This document shows positions 35,284 through 44,255 of a stretch of 64,000 nucleotides of DNA, in pieces. The translations under genes were made by a program, and so were the position numbers. The first letter of the stretch is position 1. Every line of letters starts with the position of its first letter. The notes under the pieces are model-generated. The model made no database searches, was not told the DNA's origin, and was given only the letters and a program-made list of their open reading frames with translations. This DNA comes from Arthrobacter sp. PGP41. GTDB lineage: Bacteria > Actinomycetota > Actinomycetes > Actinomycetales > Micrococcaceae. The stretch covers positions 248,001 through 312,000 of the forward strand of contig NZ_CP026514.1 of the NCBI RefSeq assembly GCF_002953935.1, written 5' to 3'.

Positions 35284-38200
35284 ACTCCTTTGACACGCTG
35301 AACACATTCGACACCCTCCTGGTCGCCAACCGCGGCGAGATCGCCTGCCGCATCATCGAATCTGCGAAGAAGCTGGGGCTCCGGACGGTCGCCGTATTCT
35401 CCGAAGCGGACCGGGGCGCCAAGCACGTCCGCCTGGCAGACGAAGCGGTGCTCCTGGGACCCGCTCCGGCCAAGGAGTCCTACCTGCGGGTGCACGCAAT
35501 CCTGGCGGCGGCAAAGGCAACCGGCGCCGGCGCCATCCACCCCGGCTACGGCTTCCTCTCCGAGGACGCCGCCTTCGCCGAGGCCGTGGAAGCAGCCGGG
35601 CTGGTGTTCGTGGGGCCCACACCCGAGCAGCTGCGCATCTTCGGCACCAAGCACACAGCACGCGACGCCGCCCGGGCAGCCGGGGTGCCGATGATCGCCG
35701 GTTCAGGGCTGCTTGAGGACGTCGACGACGCCGTTGCGGCCAGTACCGCGATCGGCTTCCCGCTGATGCTCAAGGCCACCGGCGGTGGCGGCGGGATCGG
35801 CATGACGGTCTGCCGCAACGAGGCCGAGCTCGTGGACAGCTTCCCCCGCGTGGCCCGCCTGGCCGGTGCCAGCTTCGGCACCGCAGGGGTTTTCGCCGAG
35901 CGGTACGTGGAGAACGCCCGGCACGTCGAGGTGCAGATCTTCGGCGACGGCAAGGGCAGGGTGGTCAGTCTTGGCGACCGCGACTGCTCCCTGCAGCGCC
36001 GCCATCAGAAGGTCCTCGAGGAGGCCCCCGCGCCGGACCTCCCGGAGGAACTGCGGGAAGAACTCCACCGCAGCTCCCGCGCCCTGTGCGCCTCCCTCAA
36101 CTACCGCTCGGCCGGCACCGTGGAATTCGTCTACGATTCGGCCCGCCGCGAGGCGTCATTCCTCGAGGTCAACGCCCGGCTGCAGGTGGAGCACCCGGTC
36201 ACCGAGGCCGTCGCCGGTGTAGACCTGGTGGAGTGGATGCTCCGCCTGGCCCAGGGCGGCGGCGAGGCGGAAACCGTCCTCGCCGACGTCCCGGACAGCC
36301 TGCCCGTAACAGGCCACGCGGTGGAAGCCCGTGTTTACGCCGAGGACCCCGCCCGCGGCTTCCAGCCCAGCGCCGGCACCGTGACCAACACCGCCTACCC
36401 CGCCACGGAGATCGTCCGGGTGGACGCCTGGGCCGAAACCGGAACTGAAGTCTCCACCAACTACGATCCGCTCCTGGGCAAGATCATCACCTCGGGCGCG
36501 AACCGCACCGAAGCCTTCGACAGGCTGGCCGCCGCGCTCGCCGGCACCCGGATCGACGGCATCGAGACCAACCTCGGGATGCTCCGCGCCGCCACCGCCC
36601 TGGACGTGGTCCGCAGCGTCCAGCACTCCACCAGCACCCTGGACAACGTGGGCGACCCCGAACCGCGCATTACCGTGAGCCGCCCCGGCCTGCAGACCAG
36701 CGTGCAGGACTGGCCCGGCCGGACCGGACTGTGGCAGATCGGCGTCCCGCCGAGCGGGCCCATGGACGATCTGTCCTTCCGGCTCGGCAACACCGCCCTG
36801 GGCAACACGGAAGGTGCGCCCGGCCTGGAATTCACCATGTCCGGCCCCAGCCTGGCCTTCACGCACGCCACCACTGTCTGCGTCACCGGCGCGGAGGTAA
36901 CGGTGACGGTGGACGGGACAGAGGTGCCGGCCTGGGCGCCCGTGACGGTTCCGGCCGGAGGAACGCTCGACGTCGGCACGGCCGGCGGCAACGGCCTGCG
37001 CGGCTACATCCTGTTCCAGGGCGGCCTGGACATTCCGCAGTACCTGGGCAGCGCCTCCACCTTCACGCTGGGCCAGTTCGGCGGGCACGCCGGACGGGTC
37101 CTGCGCGCCGGTGACGTGCTCCGCGCCCTTGCCCCCGCCGCAGGCACTGCAGGTAAGGAAGTTTCCTCGGCGGCAGTCCCGCTGGATAGCCGCCCGGCAC
37201 TCACTTCCACCTGGGAGCTCGCCGTGACGGAGGGCCCGCACGGTGCCCCGGAGTTCTTCCAGCGCGAAGACATCGAAGAGCTGTATGCCTCCGAGTACGA
37301 GGTCCACTTCAACTCCGCCCGCACCGGCGTCCGCCTGACCGGCCCCAAGCCGCGCTGGGCCCGGACCGACGGCGGCGAGGCCGGACTGCACCCGTCCAAC
37401 ATCCACGACACCGCATACTCGGTGGGTGCCCTGGACTTCACCGGCGACACCCCCATCCTCCTGGGCCCGGACGGCCCCAGCCTGGGCGGGTTTGTCTGCC
37501 CGGTGACCGTGGTGACCGCCGACCGCTGGAAGCTCGGCCAGCTCCGGCCGGGGGACAAGGTCCGGTTCGTTCCCGTCCGTGTCAGCCAGGCGCCGTCGGC
37601 CAAGGACCTGGGACCCGGCCGGCAGCTGGTCCTGCCTGGCGACGCCGGCTGGTCCGGGGACATGGCGAAGGTGACCGCCGCAGCGGCCTCCGCCCCCGCC
37701 GTCGGCACCCCGCGCGGGGATGGCGACGACGGCGTACTGGGCCGGGTGCCGGAAGGTCCCGGCCGGCCCGCGGTCACCTACCGCCGCTCCGGCGACGACA
37801 ACCTGCTCGTCGAATACGGCGAGATGGTCCTGGACCTCGGCCTCCGCGCCCGGGTGCATGCCCTGCACCAGCACCTCGAACAGCTCCGCGTGCCGGGCAT
37901 AGTGGACCTCACCCCGGGCATCCGCTCCCTGCAGGTCAAGGTGGATCCCTCGGTCCTGTCCACCAAGCGCCTGCTGGGCCTGGTCCGGGAGATCGAGGCG
38001 GCACTGCCGGCGAGTTCCGAGCTGGTGGTCCCCAGCCGCACCGTCCGGCTGCCGCTGTCCTGGGACGACCCAGCCACCCGCGAGGCAATCGAACGCTACA
38101 TGGCGGGCGTCCGCGACGACGCCCCCTGGTGCCCCTGGAACATCGAATTCATCCGGCGGATCAACGGGCTGGACTCGGTCAATGACGTGTTCGACACCGT

Positions 38201-39062
38201 CTTCAACGCCGAATACCTGGTCCTCGGACTGGGTGATGTGTACCTCGGCGCCCCGGTGGCCACCCCGCTGGACCCGCGCCACCGCCTGGTCACCACCAAG
38301 TACAACCCCGCGCGCACCTGGACCCCGGAGAACGCAGTGGGCATCGGCGGCGCCTACATGTGCATCTATGGCATGGAAGGGCCCGGCGGCTACCAGTTCG
38401 TTGGCCGCACCACCCAGGTATGGTCGCGCTACGCGGATTCCGCCCCGTTCGAGTCCGGGTCTCCCTGGCTGCTCCGTTTCTTCGACCGGATCTCCTGGTA
38501 CCCCGTCAGCCCGGAGGAACTCCTGGGCCTTCGCGCGGACATGGCCGCCGGACGGGGACGCGGCGTGGAAATCGAGGACGGTACCTTCTCGCTGGCCGAG
38601 CACGAAGTGTTTCTTGAGGAAAACCGTGAATCCATCGCGGCATTCCGGGAAAAGCAGGGCGCCGCGTTCGCCGTGGAACGCCAGGCATGGGCCGACGCCG
38701 GCGAGTTCGACCGTGCCGATGCCCTTGCCACTGTCATCTCACCGGTGGCAGATGAGGTGACCGTTCCGGACGGCGGGTCCCTCGTGGCCGCTCCGTTCGC
38801 CGCGAGCGTATGGAAGGTTGACGTGTCGGAAGGTGACAGGGTGGTGCAGGGCCAGGCTCTGGTCTCGCTGGAGGCGATGAAGATGGAGACCGTCCTGGAA
38901 GCTCCCTGCGACGGCGTGGTGCTGCAGGTCCTGCCGGCCGCCGGTTCGCAGGTGGTTGCGGGAGAGGCAGTGGTGGTGCTCGGCAGCGTGGGCGCGGAGT
39001 CCGTGTCCGTTATCGAAGCACGGGAACCGGAAGCACAGGAACTGGAAGAGGCAACAGTATGA
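35280..39062 (+). CDS. uca: Biotin-dependent urea/guanidine carboxylase
   Basis: The 1260-aa enzyme has three parts. The biotin carboxylase spans residues 10-450 (VANRGEIACRII, GGGGGIGMTVC, LQVEHPVTEAV). The carboxyltransferase of KipA/KipI type spans about 460-1120 (GIPPSGPMDD-like GVPPSGPMDDLSFRLGN; LDPRHRLVTTKYNPARTWTP). The C-terminal biotinyl domain carries Lys1201 in EAMKMET. It carboxylates urea or guanidine with ATP and bicarbonate. Co-occurrence with two DUF1989 subunits favours guanidine as substrate; sequence alone does not settle this. The GTG at 35280 overlaps the previous stop; the upstream frame is not used. Confidence 0.93.
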   Translation: MNSFDTLNTFDTLLVANRGEIACRIIESAKKLGLRTVAVFSEADRGAKHVRLADEAVLLGPAPAKESYLRVHAILAAAKATGAGAIHPGYGFLSEDAAFAEAVEAAGLVFVGPTPEQLRIFGTKHTARDAARAAGVPMIAGSGLLEDVDDAVAASTAIGFPLMLKATGGGGGIGMTVCRNEAELVDSFPRVARLAGASFGTAGVFAERYVENARHVEVQIFGDGKGRVVSLGDRDCSLQRRHQKVLEEAPAPDLPEELREELHRSSRALCASLNYRSAGTVEFVYDSARREASFLEVNARLQVEHPVTEAVAGVDLVEWMLRLAQGGGEAETVLADVPDSLPVTGHAVEARVYAEDPARGFQPSAGTVTNTAYPATEIVRVDAWAETGTEVSTNYDPLLGKIITSGANRTEAFDRLAAALAGTRIDGIETNLGMLRAATALDVVRSVQHSTSTLDNVGDPEPRITVSRPGLQTSVQDWPGRTGLWQIGVPPSGPMDDLSFRLGNTALGNTEGAPGLEFTMSGPSLAFTHATTVCVTGAEVTVTVDGTEVPAWAPVTVPAGGTLDVGTAGGNGLRGYILFQGGLDIPQYLGSASTFTLGQFGGHAGRVLRAGDVLRALAPAAGTAGKEVSSAAVPLDSRPALTSTWELAVTEGPHGAPEFFQREDIEELYASEYEVHFNSARTGVRLTGPKPRWARTDGGEAGLHPSNIHDTAYSVGALDFTGDTPILLGPDGPSLGGFVCPVTVVTADRWKLGQLRPGDKVRFVPVRVSQAPSAKDLGPGRQLVLPGDAGWSGDMAKVTAAAASAPAVGTPRGDGDDGVLGRVPEGPGRPAVTYRRSGDDNLLVEYGEMVLDLGLRARVHALHQHLEQLRVPGIVDLTPGIRSLQVKVDPSVLSTKRLLGLVREIEAALPASSELVVPSRTVRLPLSWDDPATREAIERYMAGVRDDAPWCPWNIEFIRRINGLDSVNDVFDTVFNAEYLVLGLGDVYLGAPVATPLDPRHRLVTTKYNPARTWTPENAVGIGGAYMCIYGMEGPGGYQFVGRTTQVWSRYADSAPFESGSPWLLRFFDRISWYPVSPEELLGLRADMAAGRGRGVEIEDGTFSLAEHEVFLEENRESIAAFREKQGAAFAVERQAWADAGEFDRADALATVISPVADEVTVPDGGSLVAAPFAASVWKVDVSEGDRVVQGQALVSLEAMKMETVLEAPCDGVVLQVLPAAGSQVVAGEAVVVLGSVGAESVSVIEAREPEAQELEEATV

Positions 39063-40918
39063 GCACCGTAACCACCGGTAAGGCCGCCACGCGGGTCAAG
39101 GCGGCGCTGGCCGCCTTGGAAGCAGTGGATCGTCCGGAAATCTGGATCAGCCTGCGCACTGCGGATGACCTGCTGGCGGAGGCCGCCGCCATCGACACGG
39201 CTGTGTCGGGTGGAGCCCACCTGCCGCTGGCCGGGCTCCTGCTCGCCGTCAAGAACAACGTTGACGTCGCGGGAATCCCCACGACGGCGGCGTGCCCCGG
39301 CTTCGCCTACCTGCCGGAGAAGGACGCCGAAGCGGTGGCCCGCCTCCGTGCCGGCGGAGCCCTGGTGCTGGGCGCCACCAACCTGGACCAGTTCGCCACC
39401 GGCCTGGTGGGCACCCGCAGCCCGCACGGGGCGGTCCGGGATTCCCGCCGTCCGGACTATATCTCCGGCGGCTCAAGCTCCGGCTCGGCAGTCGCTGTGG
39501 CCCTTGGCCTGGCGGACATCGCCATCGGAACGGACACCGCCGGCTCGGGCCGTGTGCCCGCAGGGCTGCAGGGGATCGTAGGCATCAAGCCAACGCTGGA
39601 CGTTGTGTCCACCGCCGGTGTGGTGCCCGCGTGCCGGTCCTGGGACGCCGTCACCATTTTCGCCCGCCGCCTGTCGACGGCGGAGCTCGCCATGGGGGTG
39701 ATGGCTGGAGGTTCCCGCGCCTGGCCGGCAGACATCCGGCTGGCGGCCCCGGAAAAGCCGCGGGTGGCCTATCCCGCAACGCTCCCGGCGCTCCCGGAGG
39801 CCTGGGCAGCCGAATTCCACCGCAATGTGGACCGGCTCAAGGGGTTGGGCGTTGAGGCGGAAGCGATCGAATTCGATGCCTTCCTCAAGGCCGCCCGGCT
39901 GCTGTACGACGGCGGGCTGGTGGCGGAGCGCCACGCCGCCGTCGGCGGTTTCCTGGAAAAGTACGACGGCGGCGCGCACAGCCAGGCGGGCATCGATCCC
40001 ACGGTGGAGCGCATCATCCGGGCAGCAGGCAGTGTGCCCGCCCACCGGTACGTGGCTGACTCCGCCAAACTGGAAGCACTGAAGCAGCAGGCGATGGCGC
40101 GGCTGGAAGGGTTTGACGCCCTGCTGATCCCCACCACCCCCTTCCACCCCACCCTTGCCGATGTGGCCGCGGACCCGGTGGGAGTGAACTCGCTGATGGG
40201 GACTTACACGAACTTCTGCAACCTGTTTGACCTCAGCGCTGTTGCGGTGCCGGCTGGCGCCGTGGACGGCGCGCAGTTCGGGCTGACCGTGGTGGCACGG
40301 ACGTTCGACGACGCCGTTGCCGCCGACATCGCCCGGCTCCTTGAGGTGACCCCCGAAGCGCCTGCCCTCTTCGCTCGTGCCCTTCACGCGCCGGGCGCGG
40401 CGCCGGCGGCTGCCGGCGAAGCTGCCCACCCGTCGTCGTCCGTTCCCTGGCCGGTGGCTGCAGGCGCAGCCGCCGTGCCGCTGGTGGTGGTCGGCGCGCA
40501 CCGGAAGGGGCAGCCCCTGGCCCGGCAGCTGGAGGAGCTCGGCGCCGCCTGGGACGGCCCCGTCCGCACTGCGGCCCGCTACCGGATGGTGTCCCTGGAC
40601 ACAGAACCGCCGAAGCCCGGGGTGTACCGCGCGGAGGACGGCGGAGCCGAGCTTGTGGGTGAACGGTGGCTCGTGTCCCAAGCCGGGATGGGCGCGTTCC
40701 TGGCTGCCCTGCCAGAACCCATGCTGCTCGGATCAATCCAACTGGCCGACGCTTCCCGCGCCGTGGGGTTCGCCTGCGATGCGGTGGCCGCCACACAGGG
40801 GGAGGACATCACGCACTACGGCGACTGGCTGGCTGCCAAGGACCGCGTGCCCCGGCCCAAGACCGCGGGGCAGGACCTCGGGGACGCCGCGCTGGCAGGG
40901 TCCAGCCGCGGAGCCTAG
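39059..40918 (+). CDS. atzF: Allophanate hydrolase
   Basis: This 619-aa amidase-signature enzyme converts allophanate to ammonia and carbon dioxide. The catalytic triad is Lys65 (AVKNNVDV), cis-Ser139 (GGSSSGSA) and nucleophile Ser163 (DTAGSGRVP). A separate C-terminal domain from about residue 470 (VVGAHRKGQPLARQLEELGA; GSIQLADASRAVGFACDA) matches the decarboxylating domain of AtzF-type enzymes. It starts within the last codon of the carboxylase (ATGA), so the two are coupled and complete the pathway. The last 4 bases overlap the convergent hydrolase. Confidence 0.94.
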   Translation: MSTVTTGKAATRVKAALAALEAVDRPEIWISLRTADDLLAEAAAIDTAVSGGAHLPLAGLLLAVKNNVDVAGIPTTAACPGFAYLPEKDAEAVARLRAGGALVLGATNLDQFATGLVGTRSPHGAVRDSRRPDYISGGSSSGSAVAVALGLADIAIGTDTAGSGRVPAGLQGIVGIKPTLDVVSTAGVVPACRSWDAVTIFARRLSTAELAMGVMAGGSRAWPADIRLAAPEKPRVAYPATLPALPEAWAAEFHRNVDRLKGLGVEAEAIEFDAFLKAARLLYDGGLVAERHAAVGGFLEKYDGGAHSQAGIDPTVERIIRAAGSVPAHRYVADSAKLEALKQQAMARLEGFDALLIPTTPFHPTLADVAADPVGVNSLMGTYTNFCNLFDLSAVAVPAGAVDGAQFGLTVVARTFDDAVAADIARLLEVTPEAPALFARALHAPGAAPAAAGEAAHPSSSVPWPVAAGAAAVPLVVVGAHRKGQPLARQLEELGAAWDGPVRTAARYRMVSLDTEPPKPGVYRAEDGGAELVGERWLVSQAGMGAFLAALPEPMLLGSIQLADASRAVGFACDAVAATQGEDITHYGDWLAAKDRVPRPKTAGQDLGDAALAGSSRGA

Positions 40919-41769
40919 CCCTTGAAGTACTTGGAAATGTCGGCGACCAGTTCGTCCACGGCGGCCGGGATGGAACCGTGGAAGCACTTGGGGGAGAGCT
41001 CGTAGGTGCTGCCGGGGACCGCAGCGTGCAGCCGCTCTGCCGTTGCCTTGTAATAGCCGGGACTCTTGCCGCCCGCCATGAAGTGGGTATTGGCAGGAAG
41101 CACGCTGAAGTCCCTGGCATGGTCCGCTTCCTTGTAGGCGGCCCGGAGCTCGCCCACCCCGCTGGGCATGACTTCCTGGAACATCCGGTTCACCTTGGTC
41201 CGCGACAGCACGGCCATCAGCCCGGCAAGGACGGGCTCGGGGATCCTGGCCATCGCCGAACCCGGTTTGGTGGCCTTCTTCATGTGGGCCAGGGCATGCC
41301 CCACCTTGCCGTTGTTCACGGCGTCCTCGAACCCGTCGAGCCAGCCGGTGTCGATGCTGCCGTCGATGTTCACTGCGGCGTCGTACACCGCAAGCTTGTC
41401 CGGCACGTACGCGGTTCCGGTGAACTCCTGGACCGCGTTGAGGGCCACGGATCCGCCCAGGCTGTGGCCCAGGATGTTCCGGGCGCCGCTGGCGTCCAGG
41501 ACCGTCCGCACATCCGCGATCTCGGTGGCCATGGAGTAGTCCGCTGGCTGTTCCGATGAGCTTCCGCGCCCGCGGCGGTCATACACGTCAACGGCCCATC
41601 CCTCGCCGAGTCCCTTCGCCAGGGCCACGGAAAATGGCCGGTAAATCAGCGCGGTGAGGAAGGCTCCGCCGATCAGCAGCACCCGGCGTTCTCCCGGCGC
41701 ATCTTCGGTGCCGTAGCTGTACAAAGCCAGCCGGCCGCCGTCGGGCGTTGGAAGTACCTGTTCTTTCAC
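40915..41769 (-). CDS. Alpha/beta hydrolase, paralog of the 30320-31156 product
   Basis: The protein of about 284 aa has the elbow GHSLGGSVAL, DRRGRGSSSEQPADY and LAVYDAAVN, clearly the same family as the other hydrolase at the far side of the operon. A catalytic His is in CFHGSIP. The substrate is unknown. Its stop overlaps the end of the allophanate hydrolase gene. The GTG at 41769 has TAGGAT (minus strand 41776-41781) 6 bases upstream, so it is probably leaderless; a GTG three bases earlier is the alternative. Confidence 0.88.
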   Translation of the reverse strand: MKEQVLPTPDGGRLALYSYGTEDAPGERRVLLIGGAFLTALIYRPFSVALAKGLGEGWAVDVYDRRGRGSSSEQPADYSMATEIADVRTVLDASGARNILGHSLGGSVALNAVQEFTGTAYVPDKLAVYDAAVNIDGSIDTGWLDGFEDAVNNGKVGHALAHMKKATKPGSAMARIPEPVLAGLMAVLSRTKVNRMFQEVMPSGVGELRAAYKEADHARDFSVLPANTHFMAGGKSPGYYKATAERLHAAVPGSTYELSPKCFHGSIPAAVDELVADISKYFKG

Positions 41770-41775
41770 CACCCC

Positions 41776-41781
41776 ATCCTA
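41776..41781 (-). promoter_or_regulatory. Candidate -10 of leaderless hydrolase gene
   Basis: TAGGAT on the minus strand, 6 bases before the GTG at 41769. It faces away from the lysS promoter 49 bases further right. Confidence 0.45.
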
Positions 41782-41829
41782 GGCAGGCGCCTGCCGGGCA
41801 GCCGCGAAGCCGGTCTGTCCAACTCCCGG

Positions 41830-41835
41830 TAAACT
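41830..41835 (+). promoter_or_regulatory. Candidate -10 of lysS (leaderless)
   Basis: TAAACT ends 8 bases before the lysS GTG at 41844. No ribosome site is seen between, so transcription probably starts at or next to the first codon. Confidence 0.5.
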
Positions 41836-41843
41836 TGGGGATT

Positions 41844-43376
41844 GTGACTTCCCAAAACACCCCCGCGCCCAAGAACGCCCCAGAGCCCCTCGACGCCAGC
41901 GAGCAGATGCGGATCCGCATGGAGAAGCGCGCCAAACTGATCGAGCGCGGCACCGAGGCGTACCCGGTGGGCGTGGAACGGACGCACTCCCTCGCCGAGA
42001 TCCGCGAGAAGTACGCCCACCTTGAGGCGGACGACACCACGGGGGACACCGTGGGGGTCACGGGCCGCGTGGTGTTCATCCGCAACACCGGCAAGCTGTG
42101 CTTCGCCACCCTCCAGGAGGGCGGCACCGACGGCAAGGGAACCCGGCTCCAGGCCATGCTGAGCCTCGCCAACGTGGGCGAAGAGGCGCTCGCCGACTGG
42201 AAGGCCCTGGTTGACCTGGGCGACCACGTCTTCATCAAGGGTGAGGTCATCTCCTCACGCCGCGGCGAACTGTCCGTCATGGCAGAGTCCTGGTCCATGG
42301 CCTCCAAGGCGCTCCGCCCGCTGCCGGTGCTGCATGCGGAACTGAACGAAGAGACCCGCGTCCGCCAGCGCTACGTTGACCTGATGGTCCGCGACGAAGC
42401 CCGCGAAATGGTCTACACCCGCGCCGCCATCACCCGTTCCATCCGCGAGACACTCTTCCGCCACAGCTACGTGGAGGTGGAGACCCCCATCCTGAACCTG
42501 GTCCACGGCGGCGCGCTGGCACGTCCGTTCGAGACCCACATGAACGCCTTCGACCAGAAGATGACCCTGCGCATCGCCACCGAGCTCTACCTCAAGCGCG
42601 CCGTGGTGGGCGGGATCGACCGTGTCTACGACATGGGTCGCGTGTTCCGCAACGAGGGCGTGGACTCCACCCACAGCCCCGAGTTCACCACCCTTGAGTG
42701 CTACGAGGCGTGGGCTGACCAGTTCGTGATGGCCGAGCGCATCAAGGAGATCATCCTCGACGCCGCCGACGCCGTGGGTGCCGGGCGCGTCCTCCAGACG
42801 GAGGCAGGTGAGATTAACCTCGACGGCGACTGGGCCTGGCTTGCCGTGTACCCGGGGCTTTCCGACGCCGTTGGCCGGGAAGTCACGCCGGACACCCCGC
42901 TGGAGGTGCTCCGCGACATCGCCGCAAAGCACGAGGTCAAGGTGGATCCGAAGTGGGACGCCGAGAAGCTGGCTGTTGAGTTGTTCGGCGAGATCGTGGA
43001 GCCCACGCTGCTGAACCCCACCTTCGTCTACGACTACCCGCCCTCCGCCCAGCCGTTGGCCCGTCCGCACCGCGAGGACGGCCGCCTGATCGAGGCCTGG
43101 GACCTCATCATCGGCGGAATGGAGCGCGGCACGGCCTTCTCCGAGCTGATCGACCCCGTTATCCAGCGCGAACGCCTGACCGAGCAGTCACGCCACGCGG
43201 CCGCCGGCGACGACGAAGCCATGCAGCTGGACGAGGACTTCCTGCGTGCCCTTGAGTACGGTGCTCCTCCGATGGGCGGAATCGGACTGGGGATCGACCG
43301 GCTGGTCATGCTGTTCACGGGAGCCGGAATCCGCGAAACGATTCTCTTCCCGCTGCTCAAGCCGGAAGGCCACTGA
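41844..43376 (+). CDS. lysS: Lysyl-tRNA synthetase (class II)
   Basis: LysS charges tRNA(Lys) with lysine in the cytosol. The 510-aa enzyme has the N-terminal OB-fold anticodon-binding domain (VGVTGRVVFIRNTGKLCFATLQEG). The class II core carries motif 2 in YDMGRVFRNEGVD-STHSPEFTTLE and motif 3 in GGIGLGIDRLVML. The sequence of the first 30 residues is Pro/Ala-rich, as in relatives. It is divergent from the hydrolase gene and followed by a small membrane protein only two bases after the stop. Confidence 0.97.
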   Translation: MTSQNTPAPKNAPEPLDASEQMRIRMEKRAKLIERGTEAYPVGVERTHSLAEIREKYAHLEADDTTGDTVGVTGRVVFIRNTGKLCFATLQEGGTDGKGTRLQAMLSLANVGEEALADWKALVDLGDHVFIKGEVISSRRGELSVMAESWSMASKALRPLPVLHAELNEETRVRQRYVDLMVRDEAREMVYTRAAITRSIRETLFRHSYVEVETPILNLVHGGALARPFETHMNAFDQKMTLRIATELYLKRAVVGGIDRVYDMGRVFRNEGVDSTHSPEFTTLECYEAWADQFVMAERIKEIILDAADAVGAGRVLQTEAGEINLDGDWAWLAVYPGLSDAVGREVTPDTPLEVLRDIAAKHEVKVDPKWDAEKLAVELFGEIVEPTLLNPTFVYDYPPSAQPLARPHREDGRLIEAWDLIIGGMERGTAFSELIDPVIQRERLTEQSRHAAAGDDEAMQLDEDFLRALEYGAPPMGGIGLGIDRLVMLFTGAGIRETILFPLLKPEGH

Positions 43377-43378
43377 CC

Positions 43379-43555
43379 GTGGAATACGTAGCTGTCCTTC
43401 TTCCTTCCCTTGTGGTGGGCCTGCTTTTTTGGTTTGCCATGAAGTCGATTTTCAATGCGGACAAAGCAGAGCGCCAGGCGGAAGCGCGGGCCCAGGCCGA
43501 GGCTGAAGCCAAGGCGGCATCAACCGGGGACCGGACGGACCCGAAATCGAATTGA
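43379..43555 (+). CDS. Small membrane protein downstream of lysS (58 aa)
   Basis: This gene starts with GTG two bases after the lysS stop and is short. The product begins VEYVAVLLPSLVVGLLFWFAMKSIF, a single membrane span with the first residues outside. A highly charged Ala/Glu/Arg-rich tail of about 30 residues follows (RQAEARAQAEAEAK), likely helical. Its tight spacing suggests translational coupling with lysS. No function is known to me. A topology with N-terminal anchor and cytoplasmic helix is inferred. Confidence 0.65.
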   Translation: MEYVAVLLPSLVVGLLFWFAMKSIFNADKAERQAEARAQAEAEAKAASTGDRTDPKSN

Positions 43556-43600
43556 TAAACCCCGGCCTTTTCCCGATATCCCCCGGAACCATTTGGCGTT

Positions 43601-43630
43601 TTGACGCGTTGCCATAATGAGAGTCATACT
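43601..43630 (+). promoter_or_regulatory. Probable lsr2 promoter
   Basis: TTGACG (43601-43606) and CATACT (43625-43630) are separated by 18 bases in an AT-richer patch between the small lysS-linked gene and lsr2. AAAGGA lies shortly before the lsr2 ATG. Confidence 0.4.
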
Positions 43631-43688
43631 TTAAAGGAAAACATCCTGCTTTTCTGAAAACCGAACCCTTTCCAAAAGGAAGTCTTGA

Positions 43689-44018
43689 ATGGCACAGAAA
43701 GTAAACATCATCCTCGTTGATGATCTGGATGGGGGATCCGCAGACGAGAATGTGAAGTTTGGCCTTGACGGGGCGAACTACGAGATTGATCTTTCAGCAG
43801 CAAACGCCGCTGAACTCCGTTCTACGCTGGAACGCTTCGTTGCAGCCGCACGGAAGACTTCCGGTGGCCGCCCGCCCCGTGCCAAGGCGGCATCGGGGGG
43901 ACGCAGCCACGACTCCGCTCAAATAAGGCAATGGGCCCGCGAAAACGGCTACACGGTTAACAGCCGCGGCCGAATTCAGGCCGAAATCCAGGAAGCCTAC
44001 CAAAAGGCCCACTCCTAG
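43689..44018 (+). CDS. lsr2: Lsr2, H-NS-like nucleoid-associated protein
   Basis: The 109-aa DNA-bridging protein silences AT-rich and foreign genes in actinobacteria. The N-terminal dimerisation part contains VDDLDGGSADENVKFGLDGANYEIDLS. The DNA-binding C-terminal part reads IRQWARENGYTVNSRGRIQAEIQEAYQKA, with the minor-groove-inserting RGR at residues 93-95. Length matches the Lsr2 family (about 105-112 aa). It is monocistronic, followed by a clear terminator. Confidence 0.97.
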   Translation: MAQKVNIILVDDLDGGSADENVKFGLDGANYEIDLSAANAAELRSTLERFVAAARKTSGGRPPRAKAASGGRSHDSAQIRQWARENGYTVNSRGRIQAEIQEAYQKAHS

Positions 44019-44039
44019 CTTCGCATCCCATTCCGCATA

Positions 44040-44077
44040 AAACCCTGCCTTCGCCATCCGGCGGCGGCAGGGTTTTC
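44040..44077 (+). terminator. Rho-independent terminator of lsr2
   Basis: AAAACCCTGCC (44040-44050) pairs with GGCAGGGTTTT (44067-44077) across a 16-base loop; the pairing ends in four T. It starts 22 bases after the lsr2 stop. Confidence 0.85.
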
Positions 44078-44255
44078 AACTTAAACCAGCAGCGGGCAGC
44101 TGGAGAAATGCTTGGAAGTCCGGGGTGGTGCGCGTATCGTTGACCTACTTGCCGATTCGATTGCGGGTATTGATGGGCGGGGAACGCGCTGGGCTACCGG
44201 TCTGGGATGCCGGCTTTATCCGGCCGTTTCAACTTCTGTGCGGTGGAGGACAATG

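Noticed and set aside
36156..38603. 815-codon antisense frame inside the carboxylase gene
   Set aside because: It overlaps a certain gene fully, has no recognisable motif and no ribosome site; it is a GC-skew artefact.
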